Source: Chloroflexota bacterium
GTDB lineage: Bacteria; Chloroflexota; Anaerolineae; Anaerolineales; Villigracilaceae
Reading direction: 5' to 3'
NCBI GenBank assembly: GCA_016866215.1
Contig: VGNE01000010.1
Span: 1 to 64,000, forward strand
Length of the DNA stretch: 64,000 nucleotides
Positions within the stretch are counted from its first letter, which is position 1; every line of letters begins with the position of its first letter. Shown one piece after another: positions 20,307 to 30,203 of the stretch. Under the pieces are notes generated by a model. The model saw only the letters and a list, made by a program, of their open reading frames with translations. It made no database searches and had not been told where the DNA came from. The translations under genes were made by a program, and so were the position numbers.

Positions 20307-21860
20307 TTACTGCAAAAATTCCAGGCCGCCCCTTAGCACAAAATTTATGACCATTCCGTTGACGATCCACTCGATGGGGGCGAGGTCATCTGTGAAGACG
20401 GTCGTGGTTTCGTAGCCCTCTTTGAGATTTGCAAAAGTGGACGCCATTGTTGTGACGAGCAAAGGGTTGAGGCTCGTATCCTGAGCCAGCCTGGTGAGGT
20501 TTGCGGCGAAGTTTGCCGGCGTGGTCGGCTGTTTGGTGGCGAAGATCATCGTATTCAATGTGCCGGGGATGTCCATGATATGCACGGAGGGGAATAAGAC
20601 TGCCAGCGTGGTGGCAAGTCCATCTATCAGGCGGCGGTCGCCGGGGACTGAGCCAACGTTGAGGGTCAGCACTCCAGCCTCGGTTAAGTGCGAAGCGCTG
20701 ATCTCGAAGAACTCGAGCGTGGTCATGTGCGGGGGAATATATGGCGGACGGTACGCGTCAATGGCGATGATATCAAATTGATTTTGACTGCGGTCAAGGT
20801 TAAGTCTGCCGTCGCCGATGTGAACCATTAAATTAGGCATATTCATGTCAAAATATTCCCTGCCCACTTCCACAATTTTTTCATCGAGTTCATAACCGTC
20901 AATAATAAGGTCTTCGCCATAAACGGCTGTGGCTTGACGGGCGGCTGTACCTGCGGCGAGACCGACGATCGCCATGCGCTGAATGTCGTCGGGCGAGCGG
21001 TTTTCATAAAAATACGGGCCGACCAAAAACTGTTCCCACGGACCGTTGTAATAAATCGTATCGGGATGATAAATGGAATGAACGCCCTGCCCGTCGTTCA
21101 AACGCAGGAGCGTGAAGCCGTTGATCTCCTGCACTTGAATGTAATTGTACGCGGACTCAGTTTCATACACCTGCCCGGTATTATTCTTAAGGGACTGACT
21201 CGCAGACAGGATGGCAATCAATGCAAGCACAACGGGCATCCACATCAACTTGAACATTTCATTTCTGCTTGCAAATTTACCGAGACCAGCCAGCGCGGCG
21301 AAAAGTAAAAATAATCCGAACACTAAAAATGTTTTGGTGGTGCCAATGGTTGGGATGGTGACCAATGTTGGCAGGAAAGTCCCAATGAATGAGCCGAGCG
21401 TTGAGATGGCGTAGATCTGCCCCGAGACCTGACCTGCTTTTGAAGTATCGTCCACCGAGAGGCGGATCGCGAAGGGTGAGATCGCGCCCAGCAATGTGAT
21501 GGGGACACTGAACAGAATTAACACGGCGATGAATGACCCTGCCATGATGCCGACGCTCAAGGCTTCAAACGCGCTCGCAGCGGACCTGAGGACTGGCCCA
21601 GCGATATAAGGGACGAGGCCTATTGTGAATGCGGCCCATGCCAGAATGCGATACATTGCGCCAGGCGTTGGGTTTTTATCCGCCCATTTGCCGCCGAGGA
21701 AATATCCCAACGCGAGATAGATCAGGATCAGCCCGATAATACTGGCCCAGACGAGATTGCTTGTGCCGAAGACATTGCCGATCAAGCGCCCAGCTGTAAG
21801 TTCTGCGGCGAGTGTGGTCATACCAGAGACGAAGACTGTGAAGAGGAGGTAGCGTTTCAT
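20307..21860 (-). CDS. Fused membrane (MFS-like)/spermidine synthase-like protein
   Basis: TM N-terminus starting MKRYLLFTVFVSGMTTLAAELTAGRLI; C-terminal IVGLAAGTAARQATAVYGED...MHIGDGRLNL SAM-binding fold. Confidence 0.85.
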   Translation of the reverse strand: MKRYLLFTVFVSGMTTLAAELTAGRLIGNVFGTSNLVWASIIGLILIYLALGYFLGGKWADKNPTPGAMYRILAWAAFTIGLVPYIAGPVLRSAASAFEALSVGIMAGSFIAVLILFSVPITLLGAISPFAIRLSVDDTSKAGQVSGQIYAISTLGSFIGTFLPTLVTIPTIGTTKTFLVFGLFLLFAALAGLGKFASRNEMFKLMWMPVVLALIAILSASQSLKNNTGQVYETESAYNYIQVQEINGFTLLRLNDGQGVHSIYHPDTIYYNGPWEQFLVGPYFYENRSPDDIQRMAIVGLAAGTAARQATAVYGEDLIIDGYELDEKIVEVGREYFDMNMPNLMVHIGDGRLNLDRSQNQFDIIAIDAYRPPYIPPHMTTLEFFEISASHLTEAGVLTLNVGSVPGDRRLIDGLATTLAVLFPSVHIMDIPGTLNTMIFATKQPTTPANFAANLTRLAQDTSLNPLLVTTMASTFANLKEGYETTTVFTDDLAPIEWIVNGMVINFVLRGGLEFLQ

Positions 21861-22371
21861 TGTTTTTCCATTGTAGGAGATGGGCGGATTATACACGGAA
21901 GGGATTAGGGAATAGTGAATAGGAAATAGGAAAAAGGAGCAATGCTTCGCTAAAATAAAAAACTCCCCGCGCCAGCGGGACTTGCGCTGTGGGAGAGGAT
22001 GGCTCTGCCTTGAGCCTTGACGAGCCTACCTTGCGGAATTGGCACGCCTGGCGATAATCAGGTGACAGTCATCTTTAAGATGACTGTCACCTTTGCTCCA
22101 CGATAGCAATCTCATCCTTAGTCAACCCATGCAACTGATACACCGCCGCAGCAATGCCGTTTGCATGTCACACCTGCACTTGCGCCAGGTGCAAGTGTTG
22201 CGAGCACACACTGCGAAACAATCTCCCCTTATAACAGGGGATTGCTTCGACGGGAGAGCACCGTCTACTAATGACACAGAGTGTCATTGCGCATAGAATA
22301 GCGGCGGTCGCCCGCTATGGATATACTCACAATGACATCATCATAGTTCTCCCTTAAACGCCCTATCCAGC

Positions 22372-22509
22372 ACGGACGGTAACAACGTCCGTCTTCGACG
22401 CAACTCCTCCCCCGTAGCGGACTACAACGCCCGCAGAGACGCCAGCCGGGCTTGCCGAAGGTCTCGCATTAGCGAGAAGCTATCGAGATACGCCACGATG
22501 CGCCGCTGT
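22372..22509. repeat. Left copy of ~140-bp direct repeat flanking hicBA/DUF6941-like segment
   Basis: gtccgtcttcgacgcaactcctcccccgtagcggacta...gaagctatcgagatacgccacgatgcgccgctgt, homologous to 23690-23877. Confidence 0.8.
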
Positions 22510-22622
22510 GAGTTAGTCTTCATTGGCATATCAGGAAGTTTCATTGAAAGCCGATTTACAAACACTATATCTTTAATCAAAAACTGCCTCTTTTATGGGA
22601 GAGGCAGTTACAAGATTTTTGT

Positions 22623-22979
22623 TTAACTCGATTGGGCTAATAAAACATAATCGTCTTGATAGTTTTCATTTTGTTTTTGAAATTTTTTACCTTGGGCAAC
22701 AAATGTAAAAACACCTTGATTAGAGGTACCAAGAGTCGAGTTCACTTTTGTTGGTTCAGGAACAGGTAATCCATCTTCGAGAAGGCTCTCAACAAAATCC
22801 ACCATCGCTGATTGTAGATCGGCAATGGCTTCGTCACGAGTTGCACCTTGCCCGAAACATCCATCCATTTCAAGAACGCGGGAAAAATAAATCGGCTGGT
22901 CGTCTGTTGTTTCTTCAACGGAAGTCATAATTAAATAGGGACGCCTTGCCAATTCTTCGGCTTTTGAGCGTGTGTCCAT
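22623..22979 (-). CDS. hicB: HicB-like antitoxin
   Basis: YFSRVLEMDGCFGQGATRDEAIADLQSAMVDFVESLLEDGLPVPEP. Confidence 0.8.
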   Translation of the reverse strand: MDTRSKAEELARRPYLIMTSVEETTDDQPIYFSRVLEMDGCFGQGATRDEAIADLQSAMVDFVESLLEDGLPVPEPTKVNSTLGTSNQGVFTFVAQGKKFQKQNENYQDDYVLLAQSS

Positions 22980-22981
22980 GG

Positions 22982-23242
22982 TTATCCTTCGCTTTCTTTT
23001 TGGAGTTCCAATAATCTGTCAATTAATTTTACCGCAAATTCCACGTATCCTTTGGCTAATTCACGATGGCGGGGGAGAGTCGCCCGTAATTGCGGAAAAC
23101 CAGGGTGTTTGACAATGTCGTGACTCCCGCCATGCGAAACGACAAAACCAAATCCTTGATACAGCTTATCAAGGTCAGCCCGTTTCCAATTTGATTTGGA
23201 ATTCCTCATTTGCTCCAAGAGTTTTTCAGCTTTGGAAGGCAT
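22982..23242 (-). CDS. hicA: HicA-like toxin
   Basis: LYQGFGFVVSHGGSHDIVKHPGFPQLRATLPRHRELAKGYVEFAVKLIDRL. Confidence 0.8.
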   Translation of the reverse strand: MPSKAEKLLEQMRNSKSNWKRADLDKLYQGFGFVVSHGGSHDIVKHPGFPQLRATLPRHRELAKGYVEFAVKLIDRLLELQKESEG

Positions 23243-23247
23243 AAGGA

Positions 23248-23664
23248 CTACTCTGCGGCAGGTCTGGGCACTTCCAATTGATTTACATACAGGCTTAATT
23301 CACCTTTATGGTCTTTGTCAACAAGGATGACAAACTGATAGGCGCCAGGCTTAGGGAAAACCACATCTTTCAATTCAAGAATGATGTTTACTTCTGGTTT
23401 TCTTCCGCGTTCGCCCATTGGCACTTGAAATTGTCCTGAAATGTCCATAATTTGGCTGCCGTCATCATCCAGAAGTTTAACTGTAAAATTTCGATTTTGA
23501 CCGTACTCGCCAAGTTCGGCGCCTAATTTTGCGACAAGATGCATGGAAGAATGGCGGGCTGGAAAATTATTGGCGTAAATATCATTGAATATGCCCATCA
23601 CGTTGAGTTTTCCTTCCCGCGTGATGTTTGCGTAATCTGCGACGAGAAATAATAACGGTCTCAT
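23248..23664 (-). CDS. DUF6941-like hypothetical protein
   Basis: LFLVADYANITREGKLNVMGIFNDIYANNFPARHSSMHLVAKL recognised conserved pattern. Confidence 0.65.
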   Translation of the reverse strand: MRPLLFLVADYANITREGKLNVMGIFNDIYANNFPARHSSMHLVAKLGAELGEYGQNRNFTVKLLDDDGSQIMDISGQFQVPMGERGRKPEVNIILELKDVVFPKPGAYQFVILVDKDHKGELSLYVNQLEVPRPAAE

Positions 23665-23689
23665 GTTTTCTCCTTTTGGTCATTATAAA

Positions 23690-23877
23690 CGGACGGCAGC
23701 AGCGTCCGCCCAAAGAACGGGCGCAGCTCCTCCCCCGTAGCGGACTGTGGTTTCGATACGCCCCTCAAAGAGCATTCGGGGCTACTCAACCACCACTCCC
23801 GCAGCGAGGCCAGCCGCGCTTGTCGAAGATCCCGCGATAGCGGGAAGCTACCGAGATTCGCCACGATGCGCCGCTGT
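23690..23877. repeat. Right copy of direct repeat flanking hicBA, carrying a nested GTGGTTTCGATA...CTACTCAACCACC element (23746-23794)
   Basis: Direct comparison with 22372-22509. Confidence 0.8.
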
Positions 23878-23878
23878 T

Positions 23879-24012
23879 CCGCGGCGAGGGTGGTCATGCC
23901 AGAGACGAAGACTGTGAAGAGCAGATAGCGTTTCATTATTTTTTCCATTGAATAAGATGGGCGGATTATACACGGAAGGGATTAGTGAATAGGGAACAGG
24001 AAATAGGGAAGT
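23879..24012 (-). pseudogene. Duplicated 5' end of the 20307-21860 gene (fragment)
   Basis: Encodes MKRYLLFTVFVSGMTTLAAE as in 20307-21860, and its upstream sequence (gggcggattatacacggaagggatta) is also shared. Confidence 0.85.
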
Positions 24013-24263
24013 GGAAGGGGACGTGTTGTAGGCATGGATGTGTCGTTTGGTGAAAAAACACGAAGTCCAAACTTCGTATAGTCTCGAAGATTTACCGCAG
24101 GGTTTTGTGCAAAAAGAGATGAAAGGCGTGGCCGGCTTTGCCGTGGATGTGACGCGAGTCTTTTCGAGTGATACGCTCAGCCAGAATCGAAATAAAAGGT
24201 CTTGTCCGCCCTCCTTACGCATGATACAATATCACCCGCTGGACAGGCTACTAAAGCAACTAT

Positions 24264-24334
24264 TGGGGACTCGTCTAATGGCAGGACGGCTGTCTCTGGA
24301 ACAGTCGGTAGTGGTTCGAATCCATTGTCCCCAG
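24264..24334 (+). tRNA. tRNA-Gln (CUG anticodon)
   Basis: Acceptor TGGGGAC/GTCCCCA, anticodon loop CTCTGGA (CUG), T-loop GGTTCGAATCC. Confidence 0.9.
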
Positions 24335-24339
24335 CTGGA

Positions 24340-24368
24340 AAAAAGACCCTCGTAAGAGGGTCTTTTTA
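24340..24368 (+). terminator. Terminator after tRNA-Gln
   Basis: aaaagaccctcgtaagagggtctttttat. Confidence 0.85.
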
Positions 24369-24516
24369 TCTCCAAAATCACACGCGGATTATAATGGATG
24401 ATGGCGACGAGGCTGCCCCAGAATATTTGCAGAAAATTCAGGTTTTGGTTTTACTGAACAACAAATATTATCACACCTAACAAAAATGAAAATCATCGCA
24501 GCCGGGAAGACCATTA

Positions 24517-25803
24517 ATGTTGTTTGCTCCATATCCCTTGCTCCTTCGCTCATTGGATGCACATCCGCAGGCAAAACTTGTTACGCATGTGCTTGCCTCG
24601 GCCTTTGATTCGGTCGAGCCGGGCGCGGCCGTCAAAAAATATCTGCGTGATCATCCGTTACCTGCTGGTCGAAAAATATTTGCATTTGGGCTGGGGAAGG
24701 CCGCCTGCGCAATGACGCAGGCGCTGGCTGACGAAACACCTTTGGCAGATGCTCTGGTCGTGACAAAATACGCCTCAAATCTGTCGGTTGTACCTGTTAC
24801 TGTTATCGAAGGAAATCATCCCACCCCAGGCGAGGCAAGCCTTCAAGCGGGAATTGCGACCCAAAAATTTCTTTCTCATTTGACTCAGGATGATCTACTG
24901 GTCTGCTTGATCTCAGGCGGCGGTTCGGCATTAATGACCGCGCCTCGAATTCCAATCACAGATCTGCAAATCCTCACATCTGGCTTGCTGGCATGTGGGG
25001 CGCGTATTGAAGAGATCAACACCCTGCGGCGTCATCTGGATGAATTGAAGGGTGGGGGACTGCTAAGTTTGGCAAATGGCGCGCATGTTCTTACTCTGTT
25101 GCTTTCAGACGTGGCAGGCGATTCTCTTGAAGCCATTGCATCCGGTCCCACCGCTCCCGACCCGACAACTTGTGCAGATGCCTTAGCCATCATCGAGAAA
25201 TTTGAACTAAAAGATAAGATCCCCGCTTCGATCATTCCAGCTTTAAAAGAAACATTGAAACCCGATCACCCGATATTTGCGAGGGTTATCAATACCGTGA
25301 TCGCCGGCAATTCAATTGCTTTGCAAGCCGCGCAGGTTCAAGCGGAGTTACAGGGTTTTAAAGCAATAATAACTAACTCAGTCCTGGAGGGGGAGGCGCG
25401 CCTCGTCGGATACGAAATCGCTATGCAATTTAAAGAATCCTTGCAGAAAATGGCGCGCCCCTTTTGTTTGCTCGCGGGGGGTGAATCAACGGTTACTTTG
25501 CGCGGTGTTGGGCGCGGGGGCAGGAATCAGGAGTTGGCGCTTGCCGCAGTGGATGTGCTGGCTGGCTTGGAGGATGTCCTGCTCGTTGCGGTTTCGACAG
25601 ACGGCGAGGATGGCCCCACAGATGCGGCGGGCGCTTTTGTGACAGGGGAAACCGCTCAAGAGGCGAAGTCGCTTGGGATGTTCACGCCAGATTATTTATT
25701 AAGAAATGATGCGTATTCTTTTTTCGATCAAATTGATCAGCTTCTGAAGACAGGCCCGAGCGGAACGAACGTCAACGATCTGGTGTTCTGTTTTGCATTT
25801 TAA
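24517..25803 (+). CDS. Glycerate kinase, MOFRL/DUF4147 type
   Basis: AFGLGKAACAMTQAL, VCLISGGGSALMTAP, LAGGESTVTLRGVGRGGRNQELALAA, STDGEDGPTDAAGAF. Confidence 0.93.
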   Translation: MLFAPYPLLLRSLDAHPQAKLVTHVLASAFDSVEPGAAVKKYLRDHPLPAGRKIFAFGLGKAACAMTQALADETPLADALVVTKYASNLSVVPVTVIEGNHPTPGEASLQAGIATQKFLSHLTQDDLLVCLISGGGSALMTAPRIPITDLQILTSGLLACGARIEEINTLRRHLDELKGGGLLSLANGAHVLTLLLSDVAGDSLEAIASGPTAPDPTTCADALAIIEKFELKDKIPASIIPALKETLKPDHPIFARVINTVIAGNSIALQAAQVQAELQGFKAIITNSVLEGEARLVGYEIAMQFKESLQKMARPFCLLAGGESTVTLRGVGRGGRNQELALAAVDVLAGLEDVLLVAVSTDGEDGPTDAAGAFVTGETAQEAKSLGMFTPDYLLRNDAYSFFDQIDQLLKTGPSGTNVNDLVFCFAF

Positions 25804-26396
25804 TGAACGGTCATGAGGGCAGCCATCCCAAACAGGAAAATGATCGCGCCTGAGATGCGATTGATCCAAACCATGTGATTTTGATCCAATCGGCTGCGCA
25901 TCAAGCCAACCCCGAGGCTGAGCGCCAGCCACCAACATGCCGAACCGATAAAAACGCCTGCCACCATCACGAGCGGTTGGTTAATTTTTTCACCGAGCAG
26001 GGTGCCTGCGAAGATCGCCGCGAAGGAAAGAATGGTGATCGGGTTAGTGATGGTCAGAAAAAAAGTGGAAAGATACGCGCCGAAATATCCGCTTTGATTT
26101 GCTTGCGCGGCGTGGTCTGCAGGTTTTTCAAGAAATGTTTTTATGCCGAGATATAAGAGAAAGCACCCGCCGATGATTCTCAACCAGGACGTATTTTCAA
26201 CCAACAGGTTGGTAATGACCGTTAATCCAAACGCGGCAATTGCGCCGTAGAGCATGTCTGCGGTGGCGGCGCCCAGGCCGGATAAAAACCCCGCCAGTTT
26301 TCCATGTGAAAGTGTGCGGCGAATGCACAGCACACCGATCGGACCAACGGGGGCGGCAATGGCGAAGCCGATCAGTATTCCCCGTAGAAATATCAT
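25800..26396 (-). CDS. LysE family translocator
   Basis: GILIGFAIAAPVGPIGVLCIRRTLSHGKLAGFLSGLGAATAD. Confidence 0.9.
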   Translation of the reverse strand: MIFLRGILIGFAIAAPVGPIGVLCIRRTLSHGKLAGFLSGLGAATADMLYGAIAAFGLTVITNLLVENTSWLRIIGGCFLLYLGIKTFLEKPADHAAQANQSGYFGAYLSTFFLTITNPITILSFAAIFAGTLLGEKINQPLVMVAGVFIGSACWWLALSLGVGLMRSRLDQNHMVWINRISGAIIFLFGMAALMTVH

Positions 26397-26508
26397 GATG
26401 ATTTTCCCTTCAATGTTTTATGAGCCTATCCGAATAACGGAGCGCAGACTTCAGTCTGCCTTGCATTGTGGACTAAAGTCCGCGTTCCGAGGACTTGTCG
26501 GATAGGCG

Positions 26509-27366
26509 CTATTTACAGGCTTCGATAAAAGCGTCTAATTTCAGGTTCTTGCGGATGGAGTTGAGTCCCATTTCGTTGGATTGTGGACAAAAGTCACTCG
26601 GCACCAGTGTGTATTCAATGTTGAAGACCGGTTTGCCCGCTTCGATGAAGGGCAGGAGCAATTCACATTCGCCGTACTCGAAACATTCCTCATGCAATTG
26701 CCAGTCGAAGTAGGGCAGAAGATCAGGGATTTGTTCGCTGTCATTTTTCAAGCCAATCGAAAGACCGCGCGCGTGCGCAGACTCAGCCAGCCAGATGTTG
26801 TATTGCAGTTGGTCTTCGTAGGTCAGCGGGAAACCTGTGTCATTGGCGAAGCCATGGACATTGTCGGGGTCTACGCCGTCGCATTCCTTTTGGGAGGCAA
26901 GATCGAGGCGGGCGGACATGATCGGCGCGAGCAAATCCATTTTTCTGATATCGAGCCATTTTTCACCGGGCCAGCCTTCGTAATTTTTGCCGAGAACTTC
27001 AATGGGGAAATCAATTATGTCGGGTCTCCAATCTTCAAAGGAGCCTGCGCTGAAATAGCACATAACAAAGATACCGCGCGCGTGCAAGTCTGCGATGGTG
27101 GCGGGGTCGGTGTCGAACAGGTCGAGGTTGTAGATGTCAACGTTGAGGTCTGTGTTGATGTTGCCGGCATATTGAATTTGCCATGAGCCGTTTGGCGGGG
27201 TGACAATGGCTGGAGGCGGGAGGGGTGTAAATGTGGAAGGGATTGAGTCTGTGGGGGAGGCGGGTTCCACTGTCAGCGTGGATGATGCAGATAGTACGGT
27301 GGCAGGCGCGGGGGCGCATGAAGCGAGCAGGAGGATCAGAAAAATGATCGGGTGTTTTAGTTTCAT
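26509..27366 (-). CDS. Endo alpha-1,4 polygalactosaminidase-like (GH114-type) lipoprotein
   Basis: DVDIYNLDLFDTD...GIFVMCYFSAGSFEDWRPD...CDGVDPDNVHGF; lipobox LLLASCAP. Confidence 0.8.
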   Translation of the reverse strand: MKLKHPIIFLILLLASCAPAPATVLSASSTLTVEPASPTDSIPSTFTPLPPPAIVTPPNGSWQIQYAGNINTDLNVDIYNLDLFDTDPATIADLHARGIFVMCYFSAGSFEDWRPDIIDFPIEVLGKNYEGWPGEKWLDIRKMDLLAPIMSARLDLASQKECDGVDPDNVHGFANDTGFPLTYEDQLQYNIWLAESAHARGLSIGLKNDSEQIPDLLPYFDWQLHEECFEYGECELLLPFIEAGKPVFNIEYTLVPSDFCPQSNEMGLNSIRKNLKLDAFIEACK

Positions 27367-27383
27367 GTCTGGTTAAAAAAATT

Positions 27384-27407
27384 GGGGCAGACCGTAAAGC
27401 CTGCCCC
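27384..27407 (-). terminator. Hairpin between secF and GH114 gene
   Basis: ggggcagaccgtaaagcctgcccc inverted repeat with A-tract upstream on + (T-tract on -). Confidence 0.55.
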
Positions 27408-27426
27408 GCTCTACTTCGTAGAAAAT

Positions 27427-28341
27427 TTAGGCTTCGGCTTTGCGCCCGAACCAGGTTTTCCATTCGCGATTCTCCCACACCACCAGGATGGGGGCTGCAA
27501 CAAAAATGGACGAGTAAGTTCCGCTCAACAAACCGACGAGCAGGATCACGGCAAATTCCTGCAGGGTGACGCCGCCGAACAATACCAGCGCGAGCAGGAG
27601 GAATTCCACGGTCATCAACTGCGTATTGATCGAGCGTTGCAGCGTTTGCACGATGGAATGGTTGACGAGTTTTTCGAATTCCAGTCTGCGGAGCAGGTTT
27701 GAGTTTTCGCGGATGCGGTCAAAAACCACAATGGTATCCTGCATGGAGAAGCCGATCACGGTCAGCAGAGCCGTCAGGAAGAGCGAGTCGATCTGCCATC
27801 CAAAAAAGTAAGCGCCTATGCCGGTAATGCTGAAGATGATGGCAATATCGTGGAGCATGGCGAGGATCGCGCAGACTCCATAACGGAAGGCGTTTTCCAC
27901 GCTGCGGAATGACCAGACGATGAACAGCACAACCAGAATTGAGGCGACTGCAATCGCAAGGGCCGCGCGCTGTGTGACCTGTTTCCCGATGCTTGGACCG
28001 ACACTGTCAAACCGGATAACGGAAATCGTTGATCTAGAGTTATCCTGCATGACGGTCAATACCGTATCCCGGACTTCGTTTGTCAGGAAGGACGAGCGAA
28101 GGATGAGCGAGCCAGTTTCGGTGCTGGTGACCTGTGCGTCATCAATCCCTGCATCTTCATAAATGGATATGATGTCTGCGGTATCAGGGGTTTTCCCATT
28201 TTCAAACCGGACTTCGAGCATACTTCCACCGGTGAAATCAATGGAAAGGGGAACTCCATTGATCGCAAGCAGAATCAGCCCAGATAGGATGAATAGCAGG
28301 GAGAGTACGAAAAAGTAATAGCGTTTACCGAGAATGTCCAT
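27427..28341 (-). CDS. secF: Protein translocase subunit SecF
   Basis: IDFTGGSMLEVRF, GFSMQDTIVVFDRIREN. Confidence 0.95.
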   Translation of the reverse strand: MDILGKRYYFFVLSLLFILSGLILLAINGVPLSIDFTGGSMLEVRFENGKTPDTADIISIYEDAGIDDAQVTSTETGSLILRSSFLTNEVRDTVLTVMQDNSRSTISVIRFDSVGPSIGKQVTQRAALAIAVASILVVLFIVWSFRSVENAFRYGVCAILAMLHDIAIIFSITGIGAYFFGWQIDSLFLTALLTVIGFSMQDTIVVFDRIRENSNLLRRLEFEKLVNHSIVQTLQRSINTQLMTVEFLLLALVLFGGVTLQEFAVILLVGLLSGTYSSIFVAAPILVVWENREWKTWFGRKAEA

Positions 28342-28364
28342 AAAAATATCCTTGAGGCGCTTGT

Positions 28365-29723
28365 TTAGATTCCAAACCAGCGTTCGAAATTTTGCGGCTT
28401 GAAGGTTTTCAGGGTGATTGCAAGCAGGGTACGAGTGACGTAGATCGCCGTGAACAACGAGATGATCACACCGAGGGCAAGGGTCAATGAAAAACCTTTA
28501 ACGATCGTGGCGCCAAACGAGGAGCCGAACCAGAACAGGATCAGCGATGTAATAATGGCGGCAAGGTTGGAGTCGCGGATGGATGACCATGCGCGTGTCC
28601 AGCCCAGATCCATGGCCTGTACGAGGCTCCTTCCGTTGCGTAGTTCTTCCTTCATGCGCTCGAAGATCAGGATGTTCGAATCCAACGCGGTACCGGTACT
28701 GAGCATGAAGCCGGCAATACCAGGCAGTGTCAGGGTGAAGTGGAACCATTTGAATATGGCAAAAACAACCGCCGCATAGATCAAAATGGAAAGCACCGCC
28801 ACAATCCCGGGCAACCGGTAATAAATGATCATAAACAGGACAACGATAATCATTCCGATCAAGCCAGCCACGAGACTCTTGTTGAGCGAGTCAGCGCCGA
28901 GGGTTGGACCGATGATGCGGGTTTCTACGATCTTTAATGCGATCGGCAATGAGCCATAGCGCAGCTGGATTGCGAACGCATTTGCAGTTTCATACGTGAA
29001 TGAGCCGCTGATGGAACCTTGTCCGCCCGTGATCGGCTCATTGATGACCGGCGCAGAGATGACCCGCTTGTCCAAAAGAATGCTCAGGAATTTTCCAGAG
29101 TTGGCGGAAGTATGCTCTGCAAAAATTTTTGAGCCGTTAGGTTCAAGCGCAAAATTGATTTCATATCCCGAGCCCAAAGTATTCTGCGAAACGCTGACAG
29201 ATTCGAGTTCTGCACCCGTCATGAGGGTGTGAAAGACAGTTACGCCATCTGCTTGGGATTCCACAGCCTTACCAGTTGGGCTGTAATCAGTGACCAGAAG
29301 ACTGCCCTCTTGCGGGTTGAAATCACCTGTATCCACAAATTCCAGCAAGCCAGTCTGCTGGATTGTAGCCAGCACGGACTCGGTATCCTCCAACCCGGGG
29401 AACTCGCCCACAATACGGCGGTCACCGGCAACCGTGATGACATTTTCGTTCACGCCCAGCGCATCGGTACGCTGCTGCACGATGTCGCGGGCAATTTCCA
29501 TGGACGCCGCTGTGGGCGTCTCATCAGCGGGCAGGTCGGCTTCGAGCAAAACTTGCATGCCGCCGCGCAGGTCCAAACCGAGGCGGGGGGTAAGGTCTCG
29601 GGTGAAAAGGATTTCATCTGTCAGCGGGTTGAGGATCGTGACATTGGTGCTGAAATCAATCCACAGCGCGAGTGCCAGAATAACCACAATGAGGATGATG
29701 CGATTGGTTAAATTTCGAATCAT
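28365..29723 (-). CDS. secD: Protein translocase subunit SecD
   Basis: LGLDLRGGMQVLLEAD, STGTALDSNILIFERMKEELRNG. Confidence 0.95.
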   Translation of the reverse strand: MIRNLTNRIILIVVILALALWIDFSTNVTILNPLTDEILFTRDLTPRLGLDLRGGMQVLLEADLPADETPTAASMEIARDIVQQRTDALGVNENVITVAGDRRIVGEFPGLEDTESVLATIQQTGLLEFVDTGDFNPQEGSLLVTDYSPTGKAVESQADGVTVFHTLMTGAELESVSVSQNTLGSGYEINFALEPNGSKIFAEHTSANSGKFLSILLDKRVISAPVINEPITGGQGSISGSFTYETANAFAIQLRYGSLPIALKIVETRIIGPTLGADSLNKSLVAGLIGMIIVVLFMIIYYRLPGIVAVLSILIYAAVVFAIFKWFHFTLTLPGIAGFMLSTGTALDSNILIFERMKEELRNGRSLVQAMDLGWTRAWSSIRDSNLAAIITSLILFWFGSSFGATIVKGFSLTLALGVIISLFTAIYVTRTLLAITLKTFKPQNFERWFGI

Positions 29724-29820
29724 ATGTTAAATATCTCCATCCATGAAAATGCCAGCCTATGGCTGGCGCGGACGCCATTATACTCCCATTAAATGTTTTA
29801 TGGGTATATCTTTCCTGCTT

Positions 29821-30186
29821 TCACAGGTTTCTTTCCATTAAATAATCCAATGCGCGGGCGAGGACATCCTGTACATTCAGCATGTTTGTATCAATCACAA
29901 GATCGGCATGATCGTGCGCGTGAGAGAGCCTTCGTTGTTGTTCTTCGTAATCTGCCCGCGCCCAGTTTAATTTTCGACGTAAGGTGGAATTCTCAAATGA
30001 GCATTGTAAGAAGATGAGGAGATCTGGGTTCGTGATAACCTGCCACATGTGCTGGACGTAAGAATGTTCCTGTGCGATGTGACGGCAGCGATAACCGTGT
30101 CTTTCAAGCCCCATGGTCAATGTGGTTTTTCCCGACCCGCAGGGGCCTACAATTCCGATAAGCGGACTCCCGTCATCTGCCTTCAT
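29821..30186 (-). CDS. Small P-loop NTPase
   Basis: GIVGPCGSGKTTLTMGLERHGY Walker A. Confidence 0.7.
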   Translation of the reverse strand: MKADDGSPLIGIVGPCGSGKTTLTMGLERHGYRCRHIAQEHSYVQHMWQVITNPDLLIFLQCSFENSTLRRKLNWARADYEEQQRRLSHAHDHADLVIDTNMLNVQDVLARALDYLMERNL

Positions 30187-30203
30187 TGCATCTAGTTTTA
30201 TGT

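Noticed and set aside
23661-23948. ORF MEKIMKRYLLF...GRTLLPSVYNDQKEKT as a real protein
   Set aside because: Duplicated gene 5' end running into repeat DNA; not a plausible protein.
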